Source of the DNA: Stichopus chloronotus
Taxonomy: Eukaryota > Echinodermata > Holothuroidea > Aspidochirotida > Stichopodidae
Length of the DNA stretch: 64,000 nt
NCBI GenBank assembly: GCA_021234535.1
Contig: CM037836.1
Span: 23,240,769-23,304,768, forward strand
Direction of reading: 5' to 3'
The notes below the pieces were generated by a model. The model had not been told where the DNA came from. It made no database searches and saw only the letters and a list, made by a program, of their open reading frames with translations. Of this stretch, positions 12,141 to 23,429 are shown one piece after another; position 1 is the stretch's first letter, and every line of letters starts with the position of its first letter. A program made the position numbers and the translations under genes.

Positions 12141-12440
12141 GCAAGCATATCTACTTAACAGATTTGTGGTAGCAATGTCCTGTCAATGCTAAATTCAGTC
12201 AGAACGTGCCTCAGTAGACAGAAATACCTTTGTTTTTTGTTCTAATTTTGCTCTTGTTTAGGTCAAACCGATAACATTTATGAATCTAGCGCAAGCATAT
12301 CTACTTAACAGATTTGTGGTAGCAATGTCCTGTCAATGCTAAATTCAGTCAGAACGTGCCTCAGTAGACAGAAATACCTTTACTTTTTGTTCTAATTTTG
12401 CTCTTGTTTAGGTCAAACCGATAACATTTATGAATGCGTG
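12141..12440. repeat. Direct tandem duplication, 2 x 150 bp
   Basis: The 150-base unit beginning GCAAGCATATCTACTTAACA at 12141 is repeated at 12291 with only a few differences (for example CCTTTG against CCTTTA). The corresponding region upstream of gene B (about 23890-24030) has a single copy, so the duplication is recent and specific to this side. Confidence 0.93.
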
Positions 12441-14188
12441 CTTCACGCCTGTCTTTGGCTGTGTAGATGGAATTTTGCAACTAAGTTAAAAGGTATTAAT
12501 GATTACCTGCAGAGTTCATTCATACATTGAAAACGTAAGGGAAGTATTTAGGGCATGCTTTAAAATAACTTAATAAGGACAAATCAAGTCTTCTTCATTC
12601 ATTAGTAAATTGTAGTAAGTAATAACGAGATACATGAACCTAATACATCTGACATACTCACCCCGGCTTTCTCCCAAAGTGTTGAAAATGTGTGCAACAC
12701 AATACCCCATATTGAGAGGGTTTAAAATATGAGTCAATAATTGAAAACAGGTACAAAATTCATTCTCACGTTACTTTATTTCAGTTTTTTGTAAGTTTTA
12801 TGAAAACAAACATAAAATGTTAGAGATATTTGTCACCGAAAGATGACAGAATTAATGTACACAGACTGAGAGTAGGCTACAGTAGGCTGGCTTTGGCGAT
12901 GGCTATATTAATAGACGTTGAGTATCGTGTAGGCCAATATTGTAGTAAACACACTGGGCAGGTCTGACGAAAGCCGCCAGATCGATGAAAGTAAACTTAT
13001 GGATGGGTGGAAATTTTTCTTCAAATACTCTAAATTGACGCAGGTATACATACAAAAGTCACTTGCTGGAACTTTCCACACAACAACCTTCTAGAGAGCA
13101 CCTGCTCAATAACATGATACTAAATGTAGAAGAACGCAAAGTTTCAGACCCTTCCAAAATGTACGTATGTGGCCATGGAACTCTCTAGTTGTTGAAATGA
13201 CTTGCAGTTCCCAGGATGTACATTACAGCAGAGCATTCGAAACTTCGTGTAGAGCAGTCATATCATCAGTGGAGGTCCAAGATAGTAACTTTCGTGATGA
13301 TATAAAATATTGGGCGTTACACTAACCTATTCAATGAGAAACAAGCACTGAGGGGGCAGGACTGAGAATGCAGAAAGCTTGAGAAATTTTTATGGAAGGT
13401 GGTGAAGTGATCAACCCTAAACAAACAAAATTGGTAAGAATTAACCGTACATCGTACATCGATTTGTTTCGCGGCAACATGTCTCATTTACACCAAAGAC
13501 GGTGAAACGGATATTTCAATAATTTGAAGTCATGTTTCTACTTAGAATGGTACGAATAAGTGAATGTCATCCGTAAATGGGAACCATCGAGATGAGGGTA
13601 AATCAAGCTTTGATGTTAACTCATTTGTGTGGATATATAGCCACAATGTTGCTTTCAATTTTCTTCTAGCATATTTGTATCGTGAATGGGAAAATTCATT
13701 AACAAATAAAGCATTGTGAGGAATACTTTTACAAGTATTGTAAGATCGATAGTGAATGTTCTCTGGCAGACGACATTTCAGGAAAATAATCAGTAAATTG
13801 AATTTTTATTTCCTCACCTGCCATAATCTGTTTAACAGGTTACATTGTTATTTTGATCCTTTTCTATTAGCGATCTTCATTCTTATTGGCTGTCTTTGCT
13901 TTCAATATTGCATTTCGTAGTACGTTGCTTAAAGATCCATAATAATACATTGAGATAATTTCTGAAAGAAAATCTTCAAGTTGGTAGACTTGGGAGACTA
14001 CTCACAGCACATATCTTCCTTAATTGCGTTGCATACATTTCCTATTTATTTTCTTTTAATGACTTCACTGACTTAAATATGCATTTTGCAGTTTCCGAGA
14101 ACAATGAGACGTTTCCAATTTCCAATTTCAAGTCAGATAGTGGCTGTAAAGCAAATGAAATATGACGTTAGATGTAAAATCTGTCTAT

Positions 14189-17100
14189 TCATTCACTTTT
14201 CACTTTGCTTGATGAGGATCTCTGACATACACATCGATAGCACTTCACTAAGATTACATAGTCAATGTATATTATTATTAATGCTATGGAGCATAGAAAC
14301 AAAGTGACGTCAATCATGTAAAGTTCAATAATGCCCATATCAGCCGATCTTGGCCTCAGATGATCGCCTCCGAATTTCATGACGTGCTCTATCCAGTATA
14401 CCGCCCTCTCTAATGGTGTCATCGGCATGTCGTGATGAATGTCTGAAAAATGCTTTGCCCGGGCTTTGTAACTGCAAAGACAAATAATGTGAAAGTATTA
14501 TTTTCCTGTATGTATTCCAGTTTATTATTATTATTATCTGATTTGTGATACTGTATAATCTTATATAATAACTATTTTTATTTATTTATTTTAAGTAATT
14601 GTAAGGCATGAGTTTATAGATTCTGCCTACGAAACTCGGAAAACTAACGCACAGAGAGCCAAAGCGTAAAAATATTTTGCACTTAATACGCCAGATGAAT
14701 GAGCAAGTGACAGTACTCCAGTTACTTATCATTATTATTGCCTCATTGGTAATACCGTATCATTGTTAATTATTTCAAGTAATTGTAAGACATGAGTTTT
14801 TAGACCCTTGCTAAAACATTCGGAAAACTAATGCACCCAAAGCATCAAAATATTTTTTTTATTTAATGTGCCAGATGACTAAGTACAGAACAGAAAGTAG
14901 TGTAAATAAAAACACTTTATTGACTGTGTTGCACACATGTATATCATATTAAGGGTAGCCTTATATTAAAAGCTACTTTCTTCTTTGAGCTACGATTTCT
15001 GGAACATAATAAGTATTCGGTGACTACGTATTTGCGGAGAGACTGGAAGTACCTGGGGTTCAGAAGAACTTCTTGAACAACGGCCATCAGTGTTTGCTCC
15101 GTGATATTTGTTTTCTTCAGCATTAGTCCCATGCCTTTCTTTTGAACTCTTGCGCCGTGTGTTACTTGTTCCCCCAAAAGGGGTATGATCACCATGGGAA
15201 CACCGTGGCTGATTGACTCCAGGACACCGTTACTACCGCCATGATAAATCAAGAGACGAGCCTTCGGGTGGGCTACCAATAGAACAAACAATCCATTTTG
15301 AAATTCGGTGACTGTATGATTTCTTTCGATGGGATAATGTGTTTATTAACTCCTGAATATTCATGTTGTTGCAAATATAAACGCTATATGTGAAATTATC
15401 ATTTTGATGACCAGCTTTGCCAATTTCCATCAGTTAGTTTGAGGGCAGAGTTGTAACGAGCTTTTGAGATGGGTTAAGTAATTGCTAAGATGTGATTTGT
15501 TTAAAACAGATTAGGTTTGTTCAGGAATTGGTGGTACTCATATTTTAACACCCCGCCCCCTCCCTCCGAGACAAACAGTGCAAATCGGGTATATTAATGG
15601 TACCGTTGTAAATCCTTATATATAACGGCTAAACAGGAAATGCATGTTCTAAAACTGATCTGACTGTGTTACCTTTACAAATATTGCACTGTTGACAACC
15701 GCAAAAGTATGCAAGTAACAAGTAAACGTGCATGGATAAATATGTGAAACGAGTCTTTCAAGACCACACAGGTGTTCTGAGAAATTTTTTCTAAGAAATT
15801 CATTTTTTTTCTTTTACAGGTAAATCTTCATTTCTAATCTAATTCTCCAATCTAACTTAAGTTAGTGCAATTTCAGCTACAATTCAGGAATGGTTTTTTA
15901 AAAATCTTGTGAGAACATTTTTCGTACTAAATTTTGAAAATTATGAGAACTCCTTCCTTTTTCTTGGATACAATATTATATCCTAAAATATAATGACAAG
16001 TACTTGGAAGAGAGAAAAAAGAAAAAAAGGGGCAAATTAGCTATTGTTCTATGAAAGTTTGGGACGACTACTCTTGCCATTTAAGTTTGTTTTATTTGGA
16101 AATCATAACATTAAAAACTTGTATATCATGTTCCTTCATTCACAACCATCACACTTTTTTAACATTGACTTTAAGATTAAGGTATGCTATGAAGGGAACA
16201 AACAATAAACGAAGCCCCACATTCCTCTTATTATGACTTCTGAGAATAGTACCATATGTCACTTCTGTGGAATAAATCATCACAAAATAAGATATAGTTC
16301 AAAGTGATCCGTTGAATTCAAAGAGCCACACAAAAAAGTCGTCTATTCACTCAAATTACATGGGATTGTGAAGATGGTTTAGTCTTTCAGTTTCTCCCTT
16401 TTCTTTCGAATTATTCGTATATCATACGATATTAATATATCAAGTGCAAGAGACCATTTGCACAACCTAGCTCTGATGTAATTCAATCTGCGGCAACCAC
16501 CAGAATATGGATATACTCCTAATATGGATGGTATCGATAGTTTAGTGGACTGTACGCTCCTGCTTGTAAAGTTTCGATACGGTTCCACGCTGCGAGGTGC
16601 TTAGAATGCAAGAGCGACGGGTTCGTAGTTTAACTTAGTTACGATGGTTTAAGTTGCAAACAACGAATAGTGAAAAGAGAGCGACGAGCTGAAATTTTTA
16701 CTCGAGTCAAAAACTAAAAATTCGAGTCAGGTCATTCTGGTCGCTGACTCCAGTCCAAGTCGAATAATTGATGTTATGACTCGAGTCCAAGTCAAGTCAT
16801 TCATTTTGGTGATTTGAGTTCAAGTCGAGACATAAAAAATACAACTCGAGTCGACTCGGGTCCGAGTCAATAACTCGAGTCATTACAACTCTGTTTCAGG
16901 GAGCTTCTAGATATATTATATATGTCAAATCTACATGTTTTCGTCAAGTTAGGAAAAACAGTTGAAGATTGGTTGAAATAATATCTTGCATCCCTTTACA
17001 ATAACAATATTTACATTTCAGCCAATCAGAGTTTACCTGGGGAACAATTTTAATGTTGAGAGACTGCGACCTCCAATGTTGCAATTGAAATCTCTTTGCA

Positions 17101-20100
17101 CAAAATTGTGATGTAAACAAGTGATGAACCTATGCAAAAGTCAGACTTTTCAAATTCACTCTTTCTGTGAAGCAACGTTATCACAACTTTTTACGGGTCT
17201 ATCGATGTGGAGGGAAAATATTCGAAAGATGTATGCTGAAATATGATAAATTAATTCAAAGGTGGTGTTTGTTTATAAGAAAAGTCTAGTACGCACATGT
17301 TGGAAGCTTTTTTCTTCGATACATATATACAAAACTATGCACAACTTGAAGAGGCATTTCACTTAAATTACATACTACAAATAAGGGTTTCTTTAATAAC
17401 AAAAACAAAACTTTTCAGAAACATCGCAAAAACCCACCTCAAAATCTACCAGACATGACGTACCTAATAAATTATTTTGTGGAAGCCACTTCAGGAGCAT
17501 TGTATTGTTACCGATGCTTGCTGGCGTTTCTGCGTTATGTCTCCATAGAATTCTTTGTGGCAGTTTCCTGAAGACACGCGCGAACACTTCAGCCGTGTCC
17601 TTGTTTGATAATCCTGTAATAGCAGAACCCTTTGAAAAGAAAGCGAGAAACCAGGTACAAGGAAGTGCTTGAATTATGGTACGGGAAGAACGCAGTCTTC
17701 TACAGATGAAAGTACCACACTCAAAGAAAATATTATCATTGTAATTGTATGAATAAAGACAATAATGTTATCCACGAAGGAGAGGTGCCATAGATGAAAT
17801 GGGATTCTGAAATTGCTAAGAGTAATGGGATTTCAGAAAATTAAAATGGTCGAACTGTGTATGAAGTAGGCGCTCTTGAGAGTATACCAACAAGGTGCTT
17901 CTTGATATGAAATAATGGATCTCAGGAACATCTTTCAAAACAATGTTGACCCTAATGTTGTCGGTTTGAAGAGTTATACCTTAAAAGGAATAGTCTGATA
18001 GCAAGATCAACAATCGATAGAGTATATCAATGATCATAAGCGAAACATCAAAGGAACTCTACAGATAATAAGGATTAACTGCTTTGAACTCACCAAAGTA
18101 AATATGATAATACCATGTTCTCCTGATCCTTCGACGAACTGCGCTATTTCCTAAAGTTGAAGAGTACAAGACGTTGCTAGAAGCACAACCATGACAGACT
18201 TTTCGTATATGGAAAACCTAGCTAAGGCATTTAAAGACGTGATTATATTACATCATTCGAACTATTGCTGAGGCAAAAGCAGAAGCGTATACAAGCGTAT
18301 TAAGTTTCAAGGTTATTTTCCACTCTCCGTCTTAGCAAAAACATAATATAAGTATATCTATTGGTGCAAATTTAAGTTCAATTAAATTATCAGCAATCTT
18401 TAATAAGTCATTTGGGAGTGGACTCTACAGATAATACCAGACCAGATAAAGAACAGAAGAAGTAAAATGAATACTTTCCGAGTCTGTCCCGTCGAGAAAA
18501 AAAAAGGGAAAAACAAAGAAAATAAGCTTACTTAGAGAAAAAAATAAGAAAAAGTAGGAAACATGCAAAACCCTCATAGTAGTAACGAAGACTACAATAA
18601 AATCAGGGCAAGAAACTAGTAATATCTATTAAAGAGGTATTGTTTAAAGATTGTTTGAGGAAAGTTTCCTTAGATCGTGATGCAATGAATTCCAGAGATG
18701 AACATCAGTGCTACCAATTTGATTTTGGTTGTGCTTAGTTCTAGAATAAGGGTGAATTGAGGACTGCCCGTTGCGTTTATTCAATGAATAAAAATCTGCA
18801 TTGGTTGAATGAAAATGATTGAAAACATCCGGTAGTGAATTACCATTAACCTGTGCATAATTATCCCAAGATGATAATCATACATGTCACAGAAAAAAAA
18901 AATTATGTTCCTTAAAATATTACGTAAAAGGCGCTTTTGCAGTTTATGTAAATATTCAAGACATGACACACTAAAAGACTATGCTTTAAATGAATATACA
19001 CCATTGAGTTATACAAAATTACGGAAATCTCTAGGGGTAACATATACATTAGTCGATATATAATGCTATTCACTTTGCAACCTTTTTTATTTCTAACTCT
19101 GGCAATGTGTTCCATCCAACTCAATTTTTTCATCAATTGTTGTACCAAGGAAACTGGTATGATGTGATAGATCAATTTGTTGTCCATCCAGGAAAACATT
19201 CATACCCTTTTTATCCCGTATTTTGTCATGAACAATCAATAACTTTGTTTTCTTTATATTTTGAGACAACTTATTTTTTTTTGTTTTAAGTTAGTCTGAT
19301 ATGTAGTGGAATTCATTCGTATCATCATCTAGAGAATCAGTGAGATTTTTGTGTTGATAGAAAACTGTAGTATTATCTGCAAATAATATGAAGTTTGATT
19401 TTCAGGTACATTTGGGTATATAATTTATATAAAGTATAAAAATTAAGTGTCCTTATATTGAGTCACGAGGGACAAAAATATTACTGAATGAAATTCCAGA
19501 AGTACAACCATCAAATGATATATACCGCTGAGGAATTTCAAGGTAAACGTTGAACCAGTCGTGTGTCACACCCCGAATGCAATAGGCATATAACTTTCTT
19601 AGTAGAATATCGTGATCAATGGTGTCAAATACTTTCGACAAATCAATGACAAAGGCAGCGGTAGTGAGCTTGCCGTCTAAACCAGTGGAAATTTTATCTA
19701 TTAGATTTAAGCTGGCTACACAAGTGGAGTAATTTTCACGAAAACTGTACTGATGAGTGTAGAGAATATCATGTTTGATTATAAAACCGTACAACCTGTT
19801 ATATACCAGTTGCTCAAATATTTTCGATAATGACGGTAACAATGAAATAGGTCTGTAATTGGAAAAGATTTGCGGGTTCCCAGCCGTGTAATTAGAACAA
19901 TCTTAACTATTTTGAGTGCACTTGGAAAAAAAGACATGATAATTACATGTGTTAAGGGTTTTTAGTATGGTATTTTCTATATATTTAAGGACAAATTTAT
20001 GTTGTCGTAACTAATACTTTTACCATTTTTTAGCTTCATTATAACAATTCGTACCTTATTAACATTTGTTGGAAACATAACAAACGAACCTTTAATATTA

Positions 20101-22493
20101 CTATAAATATGAAGAAGAGGAGAATAGTGATCATCAGGAATATAATCATCTAACTCTTTGGCGATGGACGAAACATAAGTGTTGAAGCCATTGCATCGCA
20201 ATTGTAATCCATGGAAACTTGTCACAATTTACTTTATGCTTTACTTTCATTTGAGCAATCATTAAATGTTCGTAGAAGTATATCGGAAAACTTTATAAGC
20301 CCTCTTTGGATCACAATCCTCAGTAACAGAGAACCTATCCACAGTACATAATTCGTTTCTCAGAAGTTGGATATTCCTGTGAGAAAAGTTGTTTTGACGA
20401 ACGTGCTTATTTGTGTTCGTTCTCCTAACTGAACAACTATTTAGCAGGCAGAAAATAGGAAAATGATCAGAAATATTAGTCGAAATTACGCCACTCTCAA
20501 TCCAATTACAAAAATTCCTAACAATATTATTGTCAAAGATGAGGACGAAACAGTATTTCTGATACGTTTAAAAAGTTTTTATATTGCTGCACTTCAGTCA
20601 CTCCTAATACATCAATATTAAAATCATCAGCGAGAAATTACTTGTGTAGAGCGCAACCTCACAACCTCTCCTACTTTTCCTGTTAACATTCAACAGTTGA
20701 AAGCAACAAATTTATGGGGCTGTAGTCGATCAACCATGTTTCCTTAATAGCTAACAAAGAGAACTCATATTTTGCAAAACATTAAAAAGATCCTAACTTC
20801 TGATAACGCTCCTAATAATAACAAGAAGAATGGAAATATCGCTTAAGAGATGTTGGAACTTAGCAACAAACATTTTCTCAGTGTAAAAATTACATTTCTA
20901 AGATTGCTTCTTGTAATTTTTTCTTGTTGTTAGTGAGCTTTGTGCCTAATAAATTGCATGGTCATCTGACACTAGCAGAGAAACACTTTCTTTCAATTGA
21001 AAAGATTCATATTTAATGTTTATTTATAGCAGTATAATGGTATTGCAGTACCACTGCACTTTTTAAGAAGGAGTAGCTGACTGCACCTGTCGGAATCATG
21101 CTCGTCTACCAAATCAGTGCATTAAGAAAAAGAAAGATTACGTTCATTTTGTTACAGAAGTGCCCATGCTTTACTCCTGAGATGTACATGTCTATACTTG
21201 CGATCATACTCATGGGATTGTACATGTACTCGCATATACACACACTCTCACTCACGGGATTTCGCAAAAATCAGTTACTTGCGCTCAACACTTTGTACTC
21301 GTACTCGTGCTTGTGCTTAATACATTGTACTCGTGCTGAAGGTTTTGTGCTTACAAGTCAAACTGTACATTAATCTTTGGCTACTTTCGCTGCTGCACAT
21401 TTTGTTTAAGTACATCTTTAGAATATGGTACACTACTATATATATTCAATTTAGCATTCTGCTTATAAACATCAGAGTACTGCAAAGACATTGAAAAGGA
21501 TGTAACAGATAACTGCCGGTTACTAAAAACGACGAAATATGGACACTAGCCAGCATGTCAACATGAAAGAAACAAAAAGAAAACAAAATCAACAGCGTTA
21601 CCTACATTCGGCAAGGGCTTGCTTTTTCTGGACACCAAACCCCCAATCGGTATGTAATTTGGAATATATGGTCGTGGAAAGTCGCTTCCCAGACTGACAT
21701 GTGCAAGGAACAATGAAGCATGTGAGTACAGTTCTTTGATGGATTTATCTGGAGAAATATTATGCTCTACTTGAATTTGTTGAAACTGCCTGTTCCATAT
21801 ATACTGGAATATATCGTAAAAGAGTGGGGATACTAGATTCTGAAGTCTCTCAATGAATGTCATTTCGTCAGTAAGAAGGCTTAATGCATCAAAAGGAACA
21901 TAGGCTGAAGGATACGGCATTCCAATAAATCCTTCATGAAATATGGGTGCCCTTATTGATGGAAAAACAACTGCGAAAGGTGCATTAACGTAATGAGCCA
22001 TCAAAACGTCACATGACGAAAGAGGAAAAACTAAAGTTAAATCGAAGTGGGAAGTATTTAATAATTCCAAAACCTTTTCATCGTTCCACAGGTCTAGACA
22101 ACTGGTATACATTGTTTCCATGAAAAAAGAAAACTGCTCAAACATCTTTCTCCACCCTAACTCAGTAAATGCAGCCTTCTTCATCGTCTCTTCTAACTCA
22201 CCGACGTAACTCTTCGTGTAAGACGCTTTGAAGGTCAGAAATTGACTGAATGTGCCATTTGGAAATCCGGTTATGCCGTTGATGTCACTTGTTACAATCG
22301 TTACATTATGGCCATTTGAGACTAGCCCTCCAGTTATAGTAGAGAGGAACATGTAATGACTCGGAGATGCTAGTGCATTTGCTGTAACTAGGAGGATATT
22401 TCCACCACTACATTGAACTACCCACAGGGAGAGACATGACAATATTAACATGTACCTTATTGTCTGTCCATTTTTTTGTCTTTGCTGAGCCAT
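14189..22493 (-). CDS. UDP-glycosyltransferase gene B (UDP-glucuronosyltransferase type), 5 exons, 537 aa
   Basis: Tandem sister of gene A with the same role predicted. Exons in transcript order: 21606-22493, 18094-18150, 17464-17629, 15053-15272, 14189-14471. Start ATG at 22493 (MAQQRQKNGQ). Signal peptide at 10-30; catalytic H46 in SPSHYM; the exon 3 block includes RHNAETPAS and WLPQNNLL; the glycine-rich signature YHGGSNGVLESISHG follows. The donor motif is GEQ, so D is replaced by E as in gene A. A membrane helix follows ELYMIDVT, and the tail KVKSE fits KxKxx. A TTTATT at 14045-14050 (AATAAA on the coding strand) lies about 140 bases past the stop. Intron 1 (3.5 kb) contains a longer LINE fragment, intron 3 the same hAT insertion as gene A and intron 4 two units of the 182-bp repeat. 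Exon 4 is more like gene C than gene A in one stretch. Confidence 0.93.
14520..14870. repeat. Two units of the 182-bp tandem repeat, intron 4 of gene B
   Basis: The phrases AAGTAATTGTAAGGCATGAG (about 14592) and AAGTAATTGTAAGACATGAG (about 14777) mark two units about 184 bp apart. They are homologous to the four units in gene A at 3186-3860. Confidence 0.85.
15446..16893. mobile_element. Non-autonomous hAT-type DNA transposon, copy 2 (intron 3 of gene B)
   Basis: Same insertion as 4427-6224. The left end is CAGAGTTGTAA and the right end TTACAACTCTG. The flanking repeats are TTTGAGGG (15438-15445) and TTTCAGGG (16894-16901), one base changed. The left GAGTC-rich subterminal array present in copy 1 is deleted here (about 370 bp). 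The right array (16700-16885) remains. Confidence 0.9.
18760..20750 (-). mobile_element. LINE (APE endonuclease / reverse transcriptase) fragment, intron 1 of gene B
   Basis: On the minus strand the 5' part (about 20430-20560) contains ISTNISDHFPIF, the SDH block that ends an APE-type endonuclease domain. Next comes FNTYVSSIAKELDDYIPDD..LKNGKS (19977-20225). The RT core follows, with FEQLVYNRLYGFIIKH, YSFRENYSTC and DLSKVFDTIDHDILL (19453-19842), then the C-terminal LHKLQKRLLRNILRN region (18781-18969). Frameshifts and stops separate the blocks, so it is inactive. The CR1/L2/Jockey grouping is my best guess. The gene A copy lacks about 925 bp of this (19823-20748). Confidence 0.85.
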
Positions 22494-22539
22494 CGAAGAC
22501 ACCTGACCTAAATCAAGAACCAAAAGTAACTTTCAATAT

Positions 22540-22930
22540 TACTTATTAAGGCGTATCCGACTTAGACGTGGTTCCAATTTTAAATTTAATCGATGGAAAA
22601 GTAGTACACTTGAGCCGTGCTTTGAGATCCTTGACTTGACTTTGGTTTTTCTTTGAAACTACCACAGTAATATATATATGAATACCACGGTGTTTAGATG
22701 TTTAAAATACCCTTTGAGTCTTTGAGTTTTTATTTACAGTTCCAAAGGTGCAAATCTGATAATTGTCTTGATTACTTAAGTCCGTAATCAAACTTTAATC
22801 TTAGATTTTAGGACGTTTGATCGGATGCTGTATGAAATAAATTGAAGATACCTGTGGCTTAACACTTAGCAGAGACAATGTCATTGCTGTAAGGAGTTGA
22901 TTAGAATCTCCACTTTATGTAGCAGACTTG
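22540..22930 (-). promoter_or_regulatory. Conserved upstream block of gene B (putative promoter or 5' UTR)
   Basis: Homologous to 10880-11270. The core at about 22711-22760 lies 218 bases upstream of the ATG and contains the same TATA-like TAAATAAAAA on the minus strand. TTTAGGTCAG|GTGTCTTCG precedes the ATG and could be a 5' UTR acceptor. Confidence 0.35.
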
Positions 22931-23217
22931 GTTAAATATCTGGCGAGATTATTCGGTGAAGGTGAACTTCAGATTTAGTTTTTGTCATGTTTCAAAATAT
23001 CTTGATTAAAACTACTATTTAGAATAGGGTACGATGCGTCGGACTCTCCATCTTTTTTTTTTTTTTTTGGTCGGGTTGTCGTCAAGATTTGCAGTGGGTA
23101 AATTGACGTTACATCAAGAGAAATGCAGATAACCCAAAGGGTTTTCGCCCACCTCCCTTAAAAAAGAGTAGTGTCCGTTAAACTTGTACAATATGGACTC
23201 TATTCTTTTTTTTTTTT

Positions 23218-23429
23218 TTTGTTCCTTAATGACCTGCCACATAGGCAATGACAGCACTTCCTTAATCCACAAAAGGTCAATGCATGTCATGAGTAAGGTT
23301 AGGAGGCAGAAAAACAAAGTCACATTAAACTGTAAAGTTCACTATATAATGACCATGTGTGCCCTCTCTAATAGTGGCATCGGCATATCGCGATGCGTTT
23401 TTGAGAACAGCTCTGCTCTGTCTTTGTAA
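23218..23429 (-). pseudogene. psi2: degenerate UGT terminal exon
   Basis: It carries the same internal deletion as psi1 (ERA joined to xMVII) and a stop shortly after. A later frame still resembles the membrane segment (VTLFFCLLTLLMTCIDLL). It is probably the 3' end of the same dead gene whose exon 1 survives at 27077-27357. Exons 2-4 are not recognisable between them. Confidence 0.75.

Larger units (their letters stand above)
2821..13815 (-). repeat. Segmental tandem duplication, unit 1 (gene A plus psi1)
   Basis: Similarity to 14189-25640 runs from the last exon of the UGT gene, through all introns with their shared hAT and LINE insertions, to the psi exon and beyond. It ends around 13815 (matching about 25640). 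Left of 2821 and of 14189 the sequences differ, so the left breakpoint is close to the stop codon. Confidence 0.85.
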
